Below are positions 16,529 to 27,840 of a DNA stretch of 64,000 nucleotides, piece by piece. Position 1 is the stretch's first letter. Each line of letters starts with the position of its first letter. This DNA is from Archangium lipolyticum. GTDB taxonomy: Bacteria > Myxococcota > Myxococcia > Myxococcales > Myxococcaceae. The notes under the pieces are model-generated. The model saw only the letters and a list, made by a program, of their open reading frames with translations, had not been told where the DNA came from and did no database searches. The stretch covers positions 1 to 64,000 of the forward strand of contig NZ_JANKBZ010000038.1 in NCBI RefSeq assembly GCF_024623785.1, written 5' to 3'. The translations under genes were made by a program, and so were the position numbers.

Positions 16529-17755
16529 ATGCCACCGAACCTCTGGACCCACGAGTTCATGAACGAGATGCGGACGAAGGCGGATCCACTCGCCGATTCC
16601 GTCATCGAACGGTTGTTCACCGAGGGCAAGGTGGACGCGGTCAACCACCTGATGCGGACCCTGGTCGAGAACGACGACCTGCCCTCCGCCCGGCTGCCGC
16701 CCTACGTGGTGGAGTACCTCGCCCAGACGAAGGCGTCGGTGCCGCGGTTGGACCCCGAGAGGCTGCGCGCGGGCCAGGAGCTCTTCGACCTGTTCGGACC
16801 CGAGGTGATGATGATCCTCGGCTTCTACTCGCTGCCGGCGGCCTACGCGGCGCGCAAGGGCGTGCAGGTGCTCTACCGCACCGGCTTCCTCCAGAAGCGC
16901 CCCGTGCGGCGCGTCTTCGAGACGGCCCAGATGGTGGTGGACGTGATGACCGAGGGCGGCCTGGAGCCCGACGGCCGGGGCGTGTGCACCACGCAGAAGG
17001 TGCGGCTGATGCACGCGGCCATCCGCTACATGATCCGCCACGACGCGGCGAACCCCTGGGACGCGGAGGAGTTGGGCGAGCCCATCAACCAGGAGGACCT
17101 GGCGGGCACGCTGATGACGTTCTCCTACGTGGTGCTCGAGGGCATGAAGGCGCTCCACATCGAGCTCACCCCGGAGCAGCAGGAGGCCTGGCTGTACGCG
17201 TGGGTGGGGGTGGGGCGCATCATCGGCCTGGACGAGCGGCTGCTGCCGGCCAACGTGGAGGAGGCGCGCCAGCTCACCTTCCTCATCCGCCAGCGGCAGG
17301 TGGAGTTCTCGCCCGAGGGCGTGGCGATGACGGCCGCGCTGCTCGAGGGCATGAAGAAGCTCACGCCGGACATCCTGGATGGGCTGCCGGCGAGCATGGT
17401 GCACTTCTTCCTGGACCAGGACCAATGGCAGGGCCTGAACGTGGCGGACATGCTGCAGGTGCCCAGGCCGGACTGGACGGCCATCATCCCCCACGCCATC
17501 AAGCACATCGCGGACCTGACGGATTGGGTGGGTGACAACACCTTCGTGGCGGCGAGGCTGCTGCGCTTCGTCAGCAAGGACATCGTCGAGGGGATGCTGC
17601 TGGTGGAGCGCGGAGGCCAGCGCACGCCCTTCTACATCCCGGAGCACCTGCAGGACAGCTGGAAGGTCAAGCCGGGCGTGCGCGCCCGGAACGCGCAGCG
17701 CCGGGCCGAGCAGGGCGCGCCCACCGGAAACGACTCCAACAAGAAGGTCGCCTGA
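16529..17755 (+). CDS. MpaB/DUF2236-type oxygenase
   Basis: A protein of 408 residues from ATG 16529, which has GAGGAG at 16514-16519; longer frames from 16433 cross the operator and are rejected. Residues 1-30 (WTHEFMNEMRTKADPLADSV) and the helical body resemble the DUF2236 family, whose members include rubber oxygenase Lcp and the oxygenase MpaB of mycophenolic acid biosynthesis, which cleaves a farnesyl chain. Assignment is from memory of the family pattern; haem-binding residues were not verified. It ends two bases before the putative membrane terpene cyclase gene, so the two form one operon, fitting oxidation of a terpenoid or prenyl chain. Confidence 0.75.
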   Translation: MPPNLWTHEFMNEMRTKADPLADSVIERLFTEGKVDAVNHLMRTLVENDDLPSARLPPYVVEYLAQTKASVPRLDPERLRAGQELFDLFGPEVMMILGFYSLPAAYAARKGVQVLYRTGFLQKRPVRRVFETAQMVVDVMTEGGLEPDGRGVCTTQKVRLMHAAIRYMIRHDAANPWDAEELGEPINQEDLAGTLMTFSYVVLEGMKALHIELTPEQQEAWLYAWVGVGRIIGLDERLLPANVEEARQLTFLIRQRQVEFSPEGVAMTAALLEGMKKLTPDILDGLPASMVHFFLDQDQWQGLNVADMLQVPRPDWTAIIPHAIKHIADLTDWVGDNTFVAARLLRFVSKDIVEGMLLVERGGQRTPFYIPEHLQDSWKVKPGVRARNAQRRAEQGAPTGNDSNKKVA

Positions 17756-17757
17756 TC

Positions 17758-18504
17758 ATGCATCCTACTTTCAGTGCCGAGCACGTTCGCGGCGGGCCGT
17801 TCGATCCGCTCGCCTGGTTCAACATCATCGGGGAGATCGGCTGCGTCTTCTGGGTGGTGGCCTACTTCTTCATGATCCGCCAGTCCTTCAAGGACAAGGC
17901 CTACGGCCTGCCCATGGTGGCCATCTGCATGAACCTGGCCTGGGAGTTCCTGGCCTCGTGGGTCATCCCCAATCCGGTGCCGCTGTGGCACTTCTTCGAC
18001 CGGGTGTGGTTCTTCGTGGACCTGGTCATCGTCTACCAGCTGTTCCGCTACGGCCGGGAGCTGCAGACGATTCCGGAGATTCAACGCAACCTCTACCCCA
18101 TCATCGTCGGGACCACGGCGCTGTCGGGCTTCGGCCTGTATGCCTTCTACGTGCAGTACCACGACATGCTGGGGCTGATGGGCGCGTTCATGATCAACCT
18201 CGTCATGAGCGTGACGTTCATCTTCTTCGCCTTCTCGCGCCGGCATCAGGGCGGGCGCGGGCTGTCGGTGCCCGGGGCGTGGTTCAAGATGCTGGGCACG
18301 CTGGGCACCTCCATCGAGTGCCACTACGTGATTGGCCTGACGCAGGACTGGCTCGGCGGGCTGAACTTCCTCACCTTCCTGTGCCTCTCCATCTTCCTGT
18401 TCGACTGCCTCTACATCTACGTGGTGACGAAGGCGGTGAAGGCGACGGCGCAGCAGCCGGAGCCGGTGCCGGCGGAGCGGACCCCGGCCCTGGCCGTGGC
18501 CTGA
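17758..18504 (+). CDS. Pyr4-family-like integral membrane terpene cyclase (putative)
   Basis: A 248-residue protein with about seven membrane helices. Its pattern is that of the fungal Pyr4/PaxB membrane terpene cyclases: AYGLPMVAICMNLAWEF in helices 1-2, an acidic residue in that motif (Glu63) and a second in the last helix (SIFLFDCLYIY, Asp216). In Pyr4 the essential acids are, as I recall, Glu63 and Asp218. These enzymes protonate an epoxide or alkene to cyclise a prenyl chain at the membrane. It follows the MpaB-type oxygenase gene by two bases. No UbiA prenyltransferase or epoxidase is seen nearby. An unrelated seven-helix protein cannot be excluded. Confidence 0.65.
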   Translation: MHPTFSAEHVRGGPFDPLAWFNIIGEIGCVFWVVAYFFMIRQSFKDKAYGLPMVAICMNLAWEFLASWVIPNPVPLWHFFDRVWFFVDLVIVYQLFRYGRELQTIPEIQRNLYPIIVGTTALSGFGLYAFYVQYHDMLGLMGAFMINLVMSVTFIFFAFSRRHQGGRGLSVPGAWFKMLGTLGTSIECHYVIGLTQDWLGGLNFLTFLCLSIFLFDCLYIYVVTKAVKATAQQPEPVPAERTPALAVA

Positions 18505-18511
18505 GCGCGGT

Positions 18512-20614
18512 TCACGCCACGGAGATGGCGCCGGGCTGGACGAGGAAGTCGCGGCGGAAGAAGCGCGCCGCGAGCTCCTCGGGCCGGCCCGAGTAGTCCA
18601 CGCGGATCTCCCCGCTGGGGATGAGGTGATACGAGGCCCGCGCCTCCTGGGCCCCCACCTCCACCACCGTGAAGCCGTGGGCGTCGGTGTCCACGAAGGC
18701 GATGCCCGGGTTGCCCTCGCGGAAGGTGGTCTCCTGCTCGGTGACGACGTAGCGGTAGACGGCCGAGCCGGGAGGGAAGCCCGCGGCCTCCACCTCCGCA
18801 CCGGCCTCCTCCTGCACGGCGGTCGAGGAGATGGCGGGCGCGGTGAGGGCGGGCACCCCGTGCTCCACCGACGCGAAGGAGGCATGGATGTCCCCCGCGA
18901 CGAAGAGGACGCGGCCTCCGGCACGGTCGCGCAGCGCGCTCAGCAGCTCGCGCCGCTTGTCGGGGAAGCCGTCCCACTGGTCCACGCTGTAGTAGTAGCG
19001 GTTGCGCACCGAGGCAGGCTCCACGTCCGCCTTGGCGCGCAGGTCCCACACCATCGACGTGACGGACACGGAGCTCGCCACCACCTTCCACGTCTGGGCG
19101 CTCTCCGCCGACTCCAGCAGCCATGCCTCCTGGGCCTCGCCGAGCGCGTCCTGCGCATCGGAGGTGGACTGGCGCCAGGCCGCGTACACGTCGAAGGTGT
19201 CCTTGATGACCACGTAGCGAGAGCCCACGCGGGTGAACAGCTCCGTCTTCCCCAGGTGCACGAAGGCCAGGCCGCGCGGCTGGCCCGCCGGGTCGATGGG
19301 GCCCGCGCCGGGCCGGGCCGCCGCCGTCAGCACCGGGTTGACGTAGGCCAGCGCGAGGTTGCCCCGCACGGCCGCCGCGGCCCGCGCCGCCGCATCCGCC
19401 TGCGTCAGCCCCGCCGCCACCGCGAGCTGCACGTACGCGCCCTGCAACACGGCCTTCCGCTCCGGGAAGGTGTCGATGTTCACATACGCGAAGGCGTCCG
19501 TGGCGAAGGCCGCCGTGAGGCCCAGCGAGGCCAGCACCGCCGCGTCCATGACCACCGTGCCCGGGTAGGCGTCCTCGGGGATGAGGTGGTCCGGCCGGTG
19601 GGTGCGGTAGTCGGTGACGAGCAGCCGCAGGTGGCTCCCGAAGGTGAAGTCGCGCCAGATGCGCGTGTCCGGGTAGCGGGGCACGCCGTCCAGGTCGATG
19701 GCTCCCGGGGGCGCGTCGGTGTTGTCGATGGGCATGTACTCGAAGAAGGCGAGCTCCGCGTTGCGCCGCCGGTCGGGCTGGAACTCGTCGGCGCGCCCGT
19801 GGGTGTACGTGGCGTGCGCGTCCCAGCAGTCGTCGGAGAACTCGTGGTCGTCCCAGGTGACGATGAACGGGTAGCGCGCGTGCACCTGCTGGAGGAAGGG
19901 GTCCGAGCGGTAGGTGCGGTAGAGGTCGCGGTAGTTGGAGACGGCGTTGGCGACGAGCTCCGTGCCTCCGCCCACGCTCCGGGGCATGGCGGAGCCCGGG
20001 TCGGAGAAGCTCACGTCGCGCGAGGAGTCCGGCGAGGGAACGAGCGAGGAGTCGGCCTCGTAGATGTAGTCCCCGACGAACAGGATGAAATCGAGGTCCT
20101 CGTCGAGCTGTAGCAGGCGCTGCCAGGAGTTGTAGTAGCGCCCCCGGAAGTCCTGGCAGTTGGCCACCGCGAAGCGCACGGGCACACCCGCGTCCGGAGC
20201 CGGAGCGGTGCGCGTGCGGCCCACGGGCGAGCCCAGCCGCTGGTCCTCCTTCTCGAGGATGAAGCGGTAGTAGTAGTGCGTCCGGGGCTGGAGGTTCGTC
20301 ACCTTCACCTTGAGGGCATGGCCGTGCGCCGCGGTGGCGCGCAGCCCGTCCAGCTCCAGCACGCGGTTCCTGAAACCCTCGTCCGTGGCGACCTCGAGGG
20401 TGAGCGCGACGTCCGCGTCCGGACGCCCGGAGTCCACCGCGCGCGTCCACAGCACCACACTGCCGGCGCGCGGGTCTCCCGAGGCCACGGACTGGGGGAA
20501 GTACGCGCGCCCATCATCCACGGGCGGCTCCTTCTCGGGACAACCCAGGGCGGTACCCGCCGCCACGGCGACGATACACTTCAGGACGGTCCGGCGGTGC
20601 AGGGGCTGGGACAA
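18512..20614 (-). CDS. PhoD-type alkaline phosphatase/phosphodiesterase
   Basis: An exported metallophosphoesterase of 700 residues. I choose a TTG start at 20614: it has GGAGGAG five bases upstream and directly precedes a twin-arginine signal (RRTVLKCIVAVAAGTALGC). The frame can be extended to 20683 but without a better start. PhoD hallmarks are present: an N-terminal Fn3-like domain (FPQSVASGDPRAGSVVLWTR), then FVGDYIYE, WDDHEFSDD and GDIHASF, which carry the Ca/Fe ligands. At 700 residues it is longer than the usual 520-580 because of an insert around residues 380-480. The protein is Tat-exported, possibly as a lipoprotein, and would release phosphate from phosphodiesters. Convergent with the terpene-cyclase operon, eight bases apart. 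Confidence 0.9.
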   Translation of the reverse strand: MSQPLHRRTVLKCIVAVAAGTALGCPEKEPPVDDGRAYFPQSVASGDPRAGSVVLWTRAVDSGRPDADVALTLEVATDEGFRNRVLELDGLRATAAHGHALKVKVTNLQPRTHYYYRFILEKEDQRLGSPVGRTRTAPAPDAGVPVRFAVANCQDFRGRYYNSWQRLLQLDEDLDFILFVGDYIYEADSSLVPSPDSSRDVSFSDPGSAMPRSVGGGTELVANAVSNYRDLYRTYRSDPFLQQVHARYPFIVTWDDHEFSDDCWDAHATYTHGRADEFQPDRRRNAELAFFEYMPIDNTDAPPGAIDLDGVPRYPDTRIWRDFTFGSHLRLLVTDYRTHRPDHLIPEDAYPGTVVMDAAVLASLGLTAAFATDAFAYVNIDTFPERKAVLQGAYVQLAVAAGLTQADAAARAAAAVRGNLALAYVNPVLTAAARPGAGPIDPAGQPRGLAFVHLGKTELFTRVGSRYVVIKDTFDVYAAWRQSTSDAQDALGEAQEAWLLESAESAQTWKVVASSVSVTSMVWDLRAKADVEPASVRNRYYYSVDQWDGFPDKRRELLSALRDRAGGRVLFVAGDIHASFASVEHGVPALTAPAISSTAVQEEAGAEVEAAGFPPGSAVYRYVVTEQETTFREGNPGIAFVDTDAHGFTVVEVGAQEARASYHLIPSGEIRVDYSGRPEELAARFFRRDFLVQPGAISVA

Positions 20615-20847
20615 GGAACTCCTCCGCGTCACTCCGGGCCCAGGGGGCCGGGGAACGGGAGGGTACGGAGCGGGCACCGACACCCTTCTCCGACTCCAGG
20701 GCAGCGTGTCTCCCGCCCACCACCCCGGGGCCAGGGAGCGTCCACTTCCGGGCAGGCTCCGCCGGGCGGAGTCACTCCGCCTCGGAGTCCTCCACCTCGC
20801 GCGTCATCTCCACCCTCGCGGGACGCCAGCCGAGCCGCGCGAAGAGA

Positions 20848-22202
<1,355 letters not shown>

Positions 22203-22206
<4 letters not shown>

Positions 22207-24110
22207 GCCCTGCTCTCCTCGCCCGCGATGGGCAGGTCGATGGTGAAGGTGGCGCCCTGGCCACGGCCGTCGCTCGTGCAGGAGAGGAACGCGTCCATCT
22301 CCGCCGCCGCCAGGGCGCTGATGTGAAGGCCGAACCCGTGTCCGTCCTTCTTCGTGGTGAATCCTTGGGTGAACAGACGGGGTGCGTCCTCCGGGGAGAT
22401 GCCCACTCCATTATCCGCTACAGCGATACGCAACCGCTCGGCGACCATACGCTCCACCCGGATGACGAGGTGCTTGTCCGGCCGCCCGCTCTCCAGCAAC
22501 GCATGGCGCGCGTTGCTCAGCAGGTTGAGCAGGATTTGAAGCAGCTTGTGCCGGTCCACCTGGACCAGCGCACCCGGGGTGTACTCGCGCCGCACCTGGA
22601 TGCCCAGCTGTTCGAAGGACTCGGCCTGCAGGCGCAGGGCATCGTCGAGCAGCTCCGTCACCTCCAGCCGCTCCACCACCCCGGAGAAGCGGGCGTGCGC
22701 CTGCTGCATGCTCACCACGGTCTTGATGTGCTCCACGCTCGTCTGCAACGTCCGCACCTCCTCCAGCAACACCGCCCTCTCCGCGTTGAGCTGCGTCCCC
22801 AGCACCCGCAGGTACGCGGGCAACTGCCTGCCCCGTCCGTCGGCCGTGAGGAAGGCTCCCAGGTCCGCGCCGTGCTCGGCCAGCAGCTCCGCGACCTTTC
22901 CCACGCCCTCCACCCGCGACTGCCGCAGCCGCTCGAACAGCAGGTTGACCGACACGTTCACGCTGTTGAGCGCGTTACCCACGTTGTGCAACACCCCCGT
23001 GGCCATCTCCGCCATGCCCGCCTGACGTGACACGTCCATCAGGCTGCGGTGCATCTCCCCCAGCCGCGCCTCGGCCTCCTTGCGAGCCGTGATGTCCCGG
23101 CCGAAGACCGTCATCCCCACCACCTGTCCCCCTCCATCCAGCACGGGGTTGACGGAGATGTCCAGCACCCGCGCCCGCTTCAGCCGGGAGGGCGACGCCT
23201 CGAAGCGCACCCGCTTGCCGGCGAGCACCTGCGCGGTGCACTCCTTCCAGCGTCGGCGCAGCGTCTCGGGGGCCCGCTCCGGGAACAGCAGATCTCCGGC
23301 CATGGGCTCCTCGCCGATGATCTCCTGGTACATGTCCCGCAGCGCCAGGTTGGCCGCGATGAGCCGCCCCTCGGCATCCAGCGAGCAGACGATGTCCTCG
23401 GTGTTCTCCAGCAGGCTCGTCAGCTTGCCTTCGCTCTCGCGCAACGTGCGCAGCGCCCGCTCCAGCTCCGTGCTCATCTGGGCGCGCGAGGCGAGCATCA
23501 ACCAGCCCATCCCCCACGTGCCCAGCATGAAGACGGCGGCGAAGACACACCGCATCCACTCGCTGCCCCGCGCCCCGTGCCACAGCGGCAGCGCCAGGCC
23601 CACGCTCACGCCCACCACCACGACGAAGGGCAGGCTGTCCCACGTCCCCAGCAGGTAGATGGACAGCACCGGAATCAGCATGCACGCGGGGTGCAGCCCC
23701 ACGCTGACGTCCTTCGCGAAGAACCCCGAGGCCACGATCCCCCCCGTCAGCAGCGTGCACAGCACCACCGCTGGACCCCTCGAGGAGGTGCTCCGGCGCA
23801 GCAGCCACAGCGCGCCCGCGAAGCCCCCGAAGCACCCCACGCCGATGAGACCGAACGCCCAGGGGGCGCCGGAAAAAGGCACGTAGAACAGGAAGAGCAC
23901 ATCCACCAGCAGCAGCAGGCAGCTGGCGCCCACCAGCATCCGGCAGCGCACGCGCTCCTCCGCCGAGGCACGGCGCAGCGGCTCGGAGAGGAACACGTCC
24001 AGCGAGCCCAGCAACCGGGCCACCCTGCGCGCGCGCACGCGCCTGCGCCTCGGTGGCTCCAACCCCCCGACGCCCTGCGCTCCCTCGACCTTGGTGGACA
24101 GACTCGGCAT
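22203..24110 (-). CDS. membrane sensor histidine kinase with PAS domain
   Basis: A 635-residue protein from ATG 24110 (the frame extends to 24182). An Arg-rich N-terminus is followed by about six membrane helices (residues 55-225), a PAS domain (about 250-370, containing AANLALRDMYQEIIGEEPMA), a HisKA-like box with MATGVLHNVGNALNSV (an HN-type histidine kinase) near residue 405, and HATPase with DNGVGISPEDAPRLFTQGFT and GHGFGLHISALAA. The gene is the first of a two-kinase operon. The membrane part has no recognisable ligand-binding loop, so the input is unknown. Confidence 0.92.
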
Positions 24111-24292
24111 TCGATGAAGGGCGCTCGCCCCCCCTACCGTCCGAGTATGCCTGAAACCCGGCGAGAGCCGCACAGCCCTCAAAACATCTTCACCCGGGAG
24201 ACGCCCCGCTCGCCGAGTCTCCCCATACCCATGTGGGTAGACTTCACCTCACTCCTGGAGTGGAAGACTCCCTCCTCCTGTCTACCTCCGAG

Positions 24293-24889
24293 TCAATCCT
24301 TCCACTCCACGTGAAGGAATGCGCCATGGCCATCCCGTGACAGCACCCGGGTGCTGACGTCACGGCCGCCGGCCAGGGTGACGCAGGCCTCGAGCACTCC
24401 CTGGTAGTAGGAAGGCTGCTCCATCACTTCGTTGATCCACACCTCGCAGCAGTTGGGGGACAGTTCGAAGAGACGCGACTCGGCGTAGTTGTCCGCGCTG
24501 CGCAGGGTGCTGTTGAGCCGCCGCAGCGAGCGCAGCGGCCCCAGGAGCCGGGACACGCCCACCATGGCGCGGCCCATCACGGTGCGCATCATGCCGTCCA
24601 CCACGTCCCGCCCCATCCGGCGCCAGGCCTCCTCGCGCGGCAGGAAGGGGTAGAGGTCGGCGACGGAGATCTCCAACGCGCGCTTCCACGTCTCGTACGG
24701 GTAGGCGGGCGCCAGGGGCCGGGAGAGATCCAACCCCGCTTCGCGCAACGACTGCCAGGCCAGCGCCGACAACCGATGGCGCAGCGAGATGCGGAAGAGC
24801 CCTTCGATCGTATGCTCGAACACCAACCGCCGCTGCGGCGCCAACGAATGCTCGGCACCCAGCCCCTGGCTCTCCTGCAGGCCCTGCAT
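24293..24889 (-). CDS. TIGR02265/DUF2378 family protein
   Basis: A 198-residue cytoplasmic protein of a paralogous family essentially restricted to myxobacteria. The hallmark stretch is AYPYETWKRALEISVADLYP followed by GMMRTVMGRAMVGVSRLLGP. The start ATG 24889 has GGGAG upstream. A paralogue lies at 47404-47961. The function of the family is unknown to me; members are often found near signalling genes. It stands alone between the histidine kinase operon and a hydrolase. Confidence 0.85.
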   Translation of the reverse strand: MQGLQESQGLGAEHSLAPQRRLVFEHTIEGLFRISLRHRLSALAWQSLREAGLDLSRPLAPAYPYETWKRALEISVADLYPFLPREEAWRRMGRDVVDGMMRTVMGRAMVGVSRLLGPLRSLRRLNSTLRSADNYAESRLFELSPNCCEVWINEVMEQPSYYQGVLEACVTLAGGRDVSTRVLSRDGHGAFLHVEWKD

Positions 24890-25092
24890 GATCCACGCTC
24901 CCGTGACAGGCACACGAAAAAATTAGGAACGTGGTCTCTGGACCCCCAGTCCCGGGGGGCTCCGCCGGGCAATCCGATGATGGATGGTGAACGCACTCCA
25001 GCCCCCGCCGGGACGAGGGCTGTTCAGTGACGGACGGCGCCCTGCCCCGGAGAAGAGGACCCCTCCCCAGGCGGACCCGGAGCGGCCGATCA

Positions 25093-26346
25093 TCAGAGGT
25101 GGGCGTCGATGGGCATCGAGGCCCGGGACGTGTGGCGGCGCGACTCGAGCGCCTCGTGGTAGGCCCGGCCCTCCACGAAGCCGGCGATGCGCATCCACAG
25201 CGCCTCGAAGGCGGGCGCGTCGAAGCCCGAGGACGAGTTGAGCAGGTCGTACCGCTTGAAGGAGCCGTGGGTGTCCTCGCCGGTGTCGGCCTGGAAGTGG
25301 CCGATGACGTCGGCGTGGTCGGCCTCGACGAGGTAGGAGGAGGCGGCGTCGGGCCACACCTGGGAGACGGTGTTGACGAGCCCGTCGTTGTCGGCCGGTG
25401 TGAGCATGCGGGCGGAGCGGGGATCCATCAGCTTCTGCACGGCCTGCGCCAGCCCCAACCGGGGCACGGGCGAGTCGGCCGTGAGCGAGTAGAGCTGGTT
25501 GAAGAGATCCAACCGCCGCCCCGTCTTGGGCCGGGCCACGGTGACGATGGAGGCGTAGCGGATGCCGTGCTCGTCGAGGAAGCGCCGCTCGTTCTCGGGG
25601 TGGTCCTCGTGCGCGGGGCTCGGAGGCGCGTCACCGAGACGCGTGGGGTTGAGGTCGCTGAGGGCCGAGGAGTCGCTGGCCATGTGGAGCAGCCAGCGCA
25701 GCAGCTCGAAGTACGAGGCGCGCGCCAGGGCGCTCGGGTAGGCGCCCTCCTGGGAGTGGCAGCCCTGTAGCGTATCGAGCAAGGCGTCGATCCAGTTGGC
25801 CGACTCCAGGCGCTTGCCGCGCAAGAGGACGCCGCGCAGCAGGTGGCCGCTCCACGAGGTGCCGCGCTCGCGCAGCCCGCGCACGGTCTCGTAGCAGACG
25901 CGCAGGAGGGGACGGATGAGCAGGGCGCGGACGAGCGGATGGCTCAGCTGGGCGGCGAGGTTCGACCCGCGATGCGGCGTGGAGAGGAATTGCACCGAGC
26001 GGATGTGCCGGAGCACCTCCAGCGCCGAGCCCTCGCGGACCCGGTCCTGGGACAGCTCCAGCTCCCGGTAGCGCACGAGGAGCTGCCGCAGGTCGAGCCC
26101 GCCAGTGGAGTGCCCCACGAGGTGGATTTCATCCCCCGGGCGCAGCTCGTTGCGGCGCCAGCGCTCGTGGAGGAAGGCGAGCAACTGCTCGGCCCGGGTC
26201 CGCACGCTGGCCGTGGGCAGGTTGGGGAAGTAGTGAAGGACGAGCGGAGTCTGCTCCAGCACGCCGGTGACGCCTTCGTAGTAGCGCAGGGTACCGAGGG
26301 CATCGAACCCGCCGAAGCCCGGGACGAGCACGAGATGACGGTTCAT
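25093..26346 (-). CDS. alpha/beta-hydrolase (lipase-like)
   Basis: A 417-residue hydrolase from ATG 26346 with GAGG nine bases upstream. The nucleophile elbow GHSTGG places the catalytic serine at residue 80, after LVPGFGGFDALGTLRYYEGV with an N-terminal oxyanion-type loop. PADNDGLVNTVSQ and EADHADVIGHF in the last third probably supply the Asp and His. There is no signal peptide. It resembles PGAP1/lipase-class enzymes that act on acyl lipids. The frame stays open for another 2 kb upstream by composition, but that stretch is antisense to the ClC gene and is not coding. Confidence 0.85.
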   Translation of the reverse strand: MNRHLVLVPGFGGFDALGTLRYYEGVTGVLEQTPLVLHYFPNLPTASVRTRAEQLLAFLHERWRRNELRPGDEIHLVGHSTGGLDLRQLLVRYRELELSQDRVREGSALEVLRHIRSVQFLSTPHRGSNLAAQLSHPLVRALLIRPLLRVCYETVRGLRERGTSWSGHLLRGVLLRGKRLESANWIDALLDTLQGCHSQEGAYPSALARASYFELLRWLLHMASDSSALSDLNPTRLGDAPPSPAHEDHPENERRFLDEHGIRYASIVTVARPKTGRRLDLFNQLYSLTADSPVPRLGLAQAVQKLMDPRSARMLTPADNDGLVNTVSQVWPDAASSYLVEADHADVIGHFQADTGEDTHGSFKRYDLLNSSSGFDAPAFEALWMRIAGFVEGRAYHEALESRRHTSRASMPIDAHL

Positions 26347-26502
26347 CGAGACCACCTCACGGAGCCGCTCCCCGACGCGGGGACGCAAGGCCAGCGTCCG
26401 CACAGTCAAGAGGAAGAGGGCCCCCGCCACAATGGCACCCGGGTCCGACCTGGAGTCTTCTCCCCCACGTACCGCCGAAGAGATGTAGACACCTGAACCG
26501 CC

Positions 26503-27789
26503 ATGCGTCCGCCATCCAGCGCCCGGTCGTTCCTCCAGTGGCTCCTCCTCGGCGGCGTCGTCGGCGTCGTCTCGGGCATCGCCTCGGCCGTCTTCCTGTA
26601 CCTGCTGGGCCGGGCCACGCACCTGCGCGAGCACCACACCGTCCTCGTCTTCACGCTGCCACTGGCGGGGCTGGTGCTCGGGCTCATCTATGACAGGTGG
26701 GGCAAGCCCATCCGCGGCGGCAACAACCTGGTCATCGACAGCGTGCACGAGGGCGATGCACGGATTCCGCTGCGCATGGCGCCCATGGTGCTGGTGGGGA
26801 CGGTGCTCACGCACCTCTTCGGAGGGAGCGTCGGTCGCGAGGGCACCGCCGTGCAGATGGGGGGCAGCCTGGCCGAGGCGGTGGCGCACCGCTTCCGCGT
26901 GGAGCCGGCCACCCGCCGCGAGCTGCTCGCCGCGGGCATCGCCGGAGGCTTCGGCTCCGTGTTCGGCACGCCCATCGCGGGCACGGTGTTCGGCCTGGAG
27001 GTGGTGGTCATCGGCCGCATGGGCTACGAGGCGCTGCTGCCCTCGCTGGTGGCGGCCGTGGTGGGAGACCTCGTCACCCGGGGGCTGGGCATCGAGCACA
27101 CGCCCTACCCGGCGCCCGCGCCGCTGCCGCTGACGGTGCCGCTGCTCGGCAAGTGGCTCGTGTTCGCCGTGGCCGTGGCGCTGGTGGCCATCACCTTCGT
27201 GGAGCTGGTGCACTGGATGAAGAAGCGCTGGGAGCGCCACGTCCCCGTCCTGCCGCTGCGCATGGCCGCGGGCGGGCTCCTGCTCGTGGGGCTGTGGTGG
27301 CTGGTGGGCACGGACATGTACCTGGGTCTGGGCGTGCCCACCATCCTCCGCGCCTTCACGGACCCCGAGTTGCCCTCGACCGCGTTCGCGCTCAAGCTGC
27401 TCTTCACCGCGCTGACGCTGAGCGCGGGCTTCCTCGGCGGCGAGGTGACGCCGCTCTTCTTCATCGGCGCGGCCCTGGGCAACGTGCTGGCGCGGCTGCT
27501 CGGACTGCCCCTGGACATGGGCGCGGCGGTGGGACTGGCCGCCATGTTCGCCGCCGCCGCCAACACGCCGCTCGCGCTGTCCATCATGGCCGTGGAGCTG
27601 CTCGGGAGCGCCGTGCTGCCCCACGTGGCCATCGTGAGCACCCTGGCCTACCTGTTCACGGGACACCGGGGCATCTATCCCTCGCAGCGCATCGCGCGCC
27701 TCAAACATGGCGGGCCGCTGTTGCGCCGGCTCGTGCCCCTGCGCGAGCTGCCTCAGGAAACGAGAAACGACGAGGATGCGCGCGGATGA
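26503..27789 (+). CDS. ClC-type chloride channel/antiporter
   Basis: An integral membrane protein of 428 residues with about ten to twelve helices. Family motifs: GGSVGREGTAVQMGG (GREGP-type selectivity segment with Thr for Pro) near residue 110, GSVFGTPIAGTVFGLEVV near 150 and GGEVTPLFFIGAALGN near 310. It moves chloride, or exchanges chloride/fluoride for protons, across the inner membrane. There is no C-terminal CBS pair. Start is the ATG at 26503, divergent from the lipase-like gene with about 156 bp between. Confidence 0.93.
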   Translation: MRPPSSARSFLQWLLLGGVVGVVSGIASAVFLYLLGRATHLREHHTVLVFTLPLAGLVLGLIYDRWGKPIRGGNNLVIDSVHEGDARIPLRMAPMVLVGTVLTHLFGGSVGREGTAVQMGGSLAEAVAHRFRVEPATRRELLAAGIAGGFGSVFGTPIAGTVFGLEVVVIGRMGYEALLPSLVAAVVGDLVTRGLGIEHTPYPAPAPLPLTVPLLGKWLVFAVAVALVAITFVELVHWMKKRWERHVPVLPLRMAAGGLLLVGLWWLVGTDMYLGLGVPTILRAFTDPELPSTAFALKLLFTALTLSAGFLGGEVTPLFFIGAALGNVLARLLGLPLDMGAAVGLAAMFAAAANTPLALSIMAVELLGSAVLPHVAIVSTLAYLFTGHRGIYPSQRIARLKHGGPLLRRLVPLRELPQETRNDEDARG

Positions 27790-27840
27790 GGGGGGGGTGG
27801 ATATCTGGACTCCCGGCACCTGTTCTAGAACCATGTCTCC

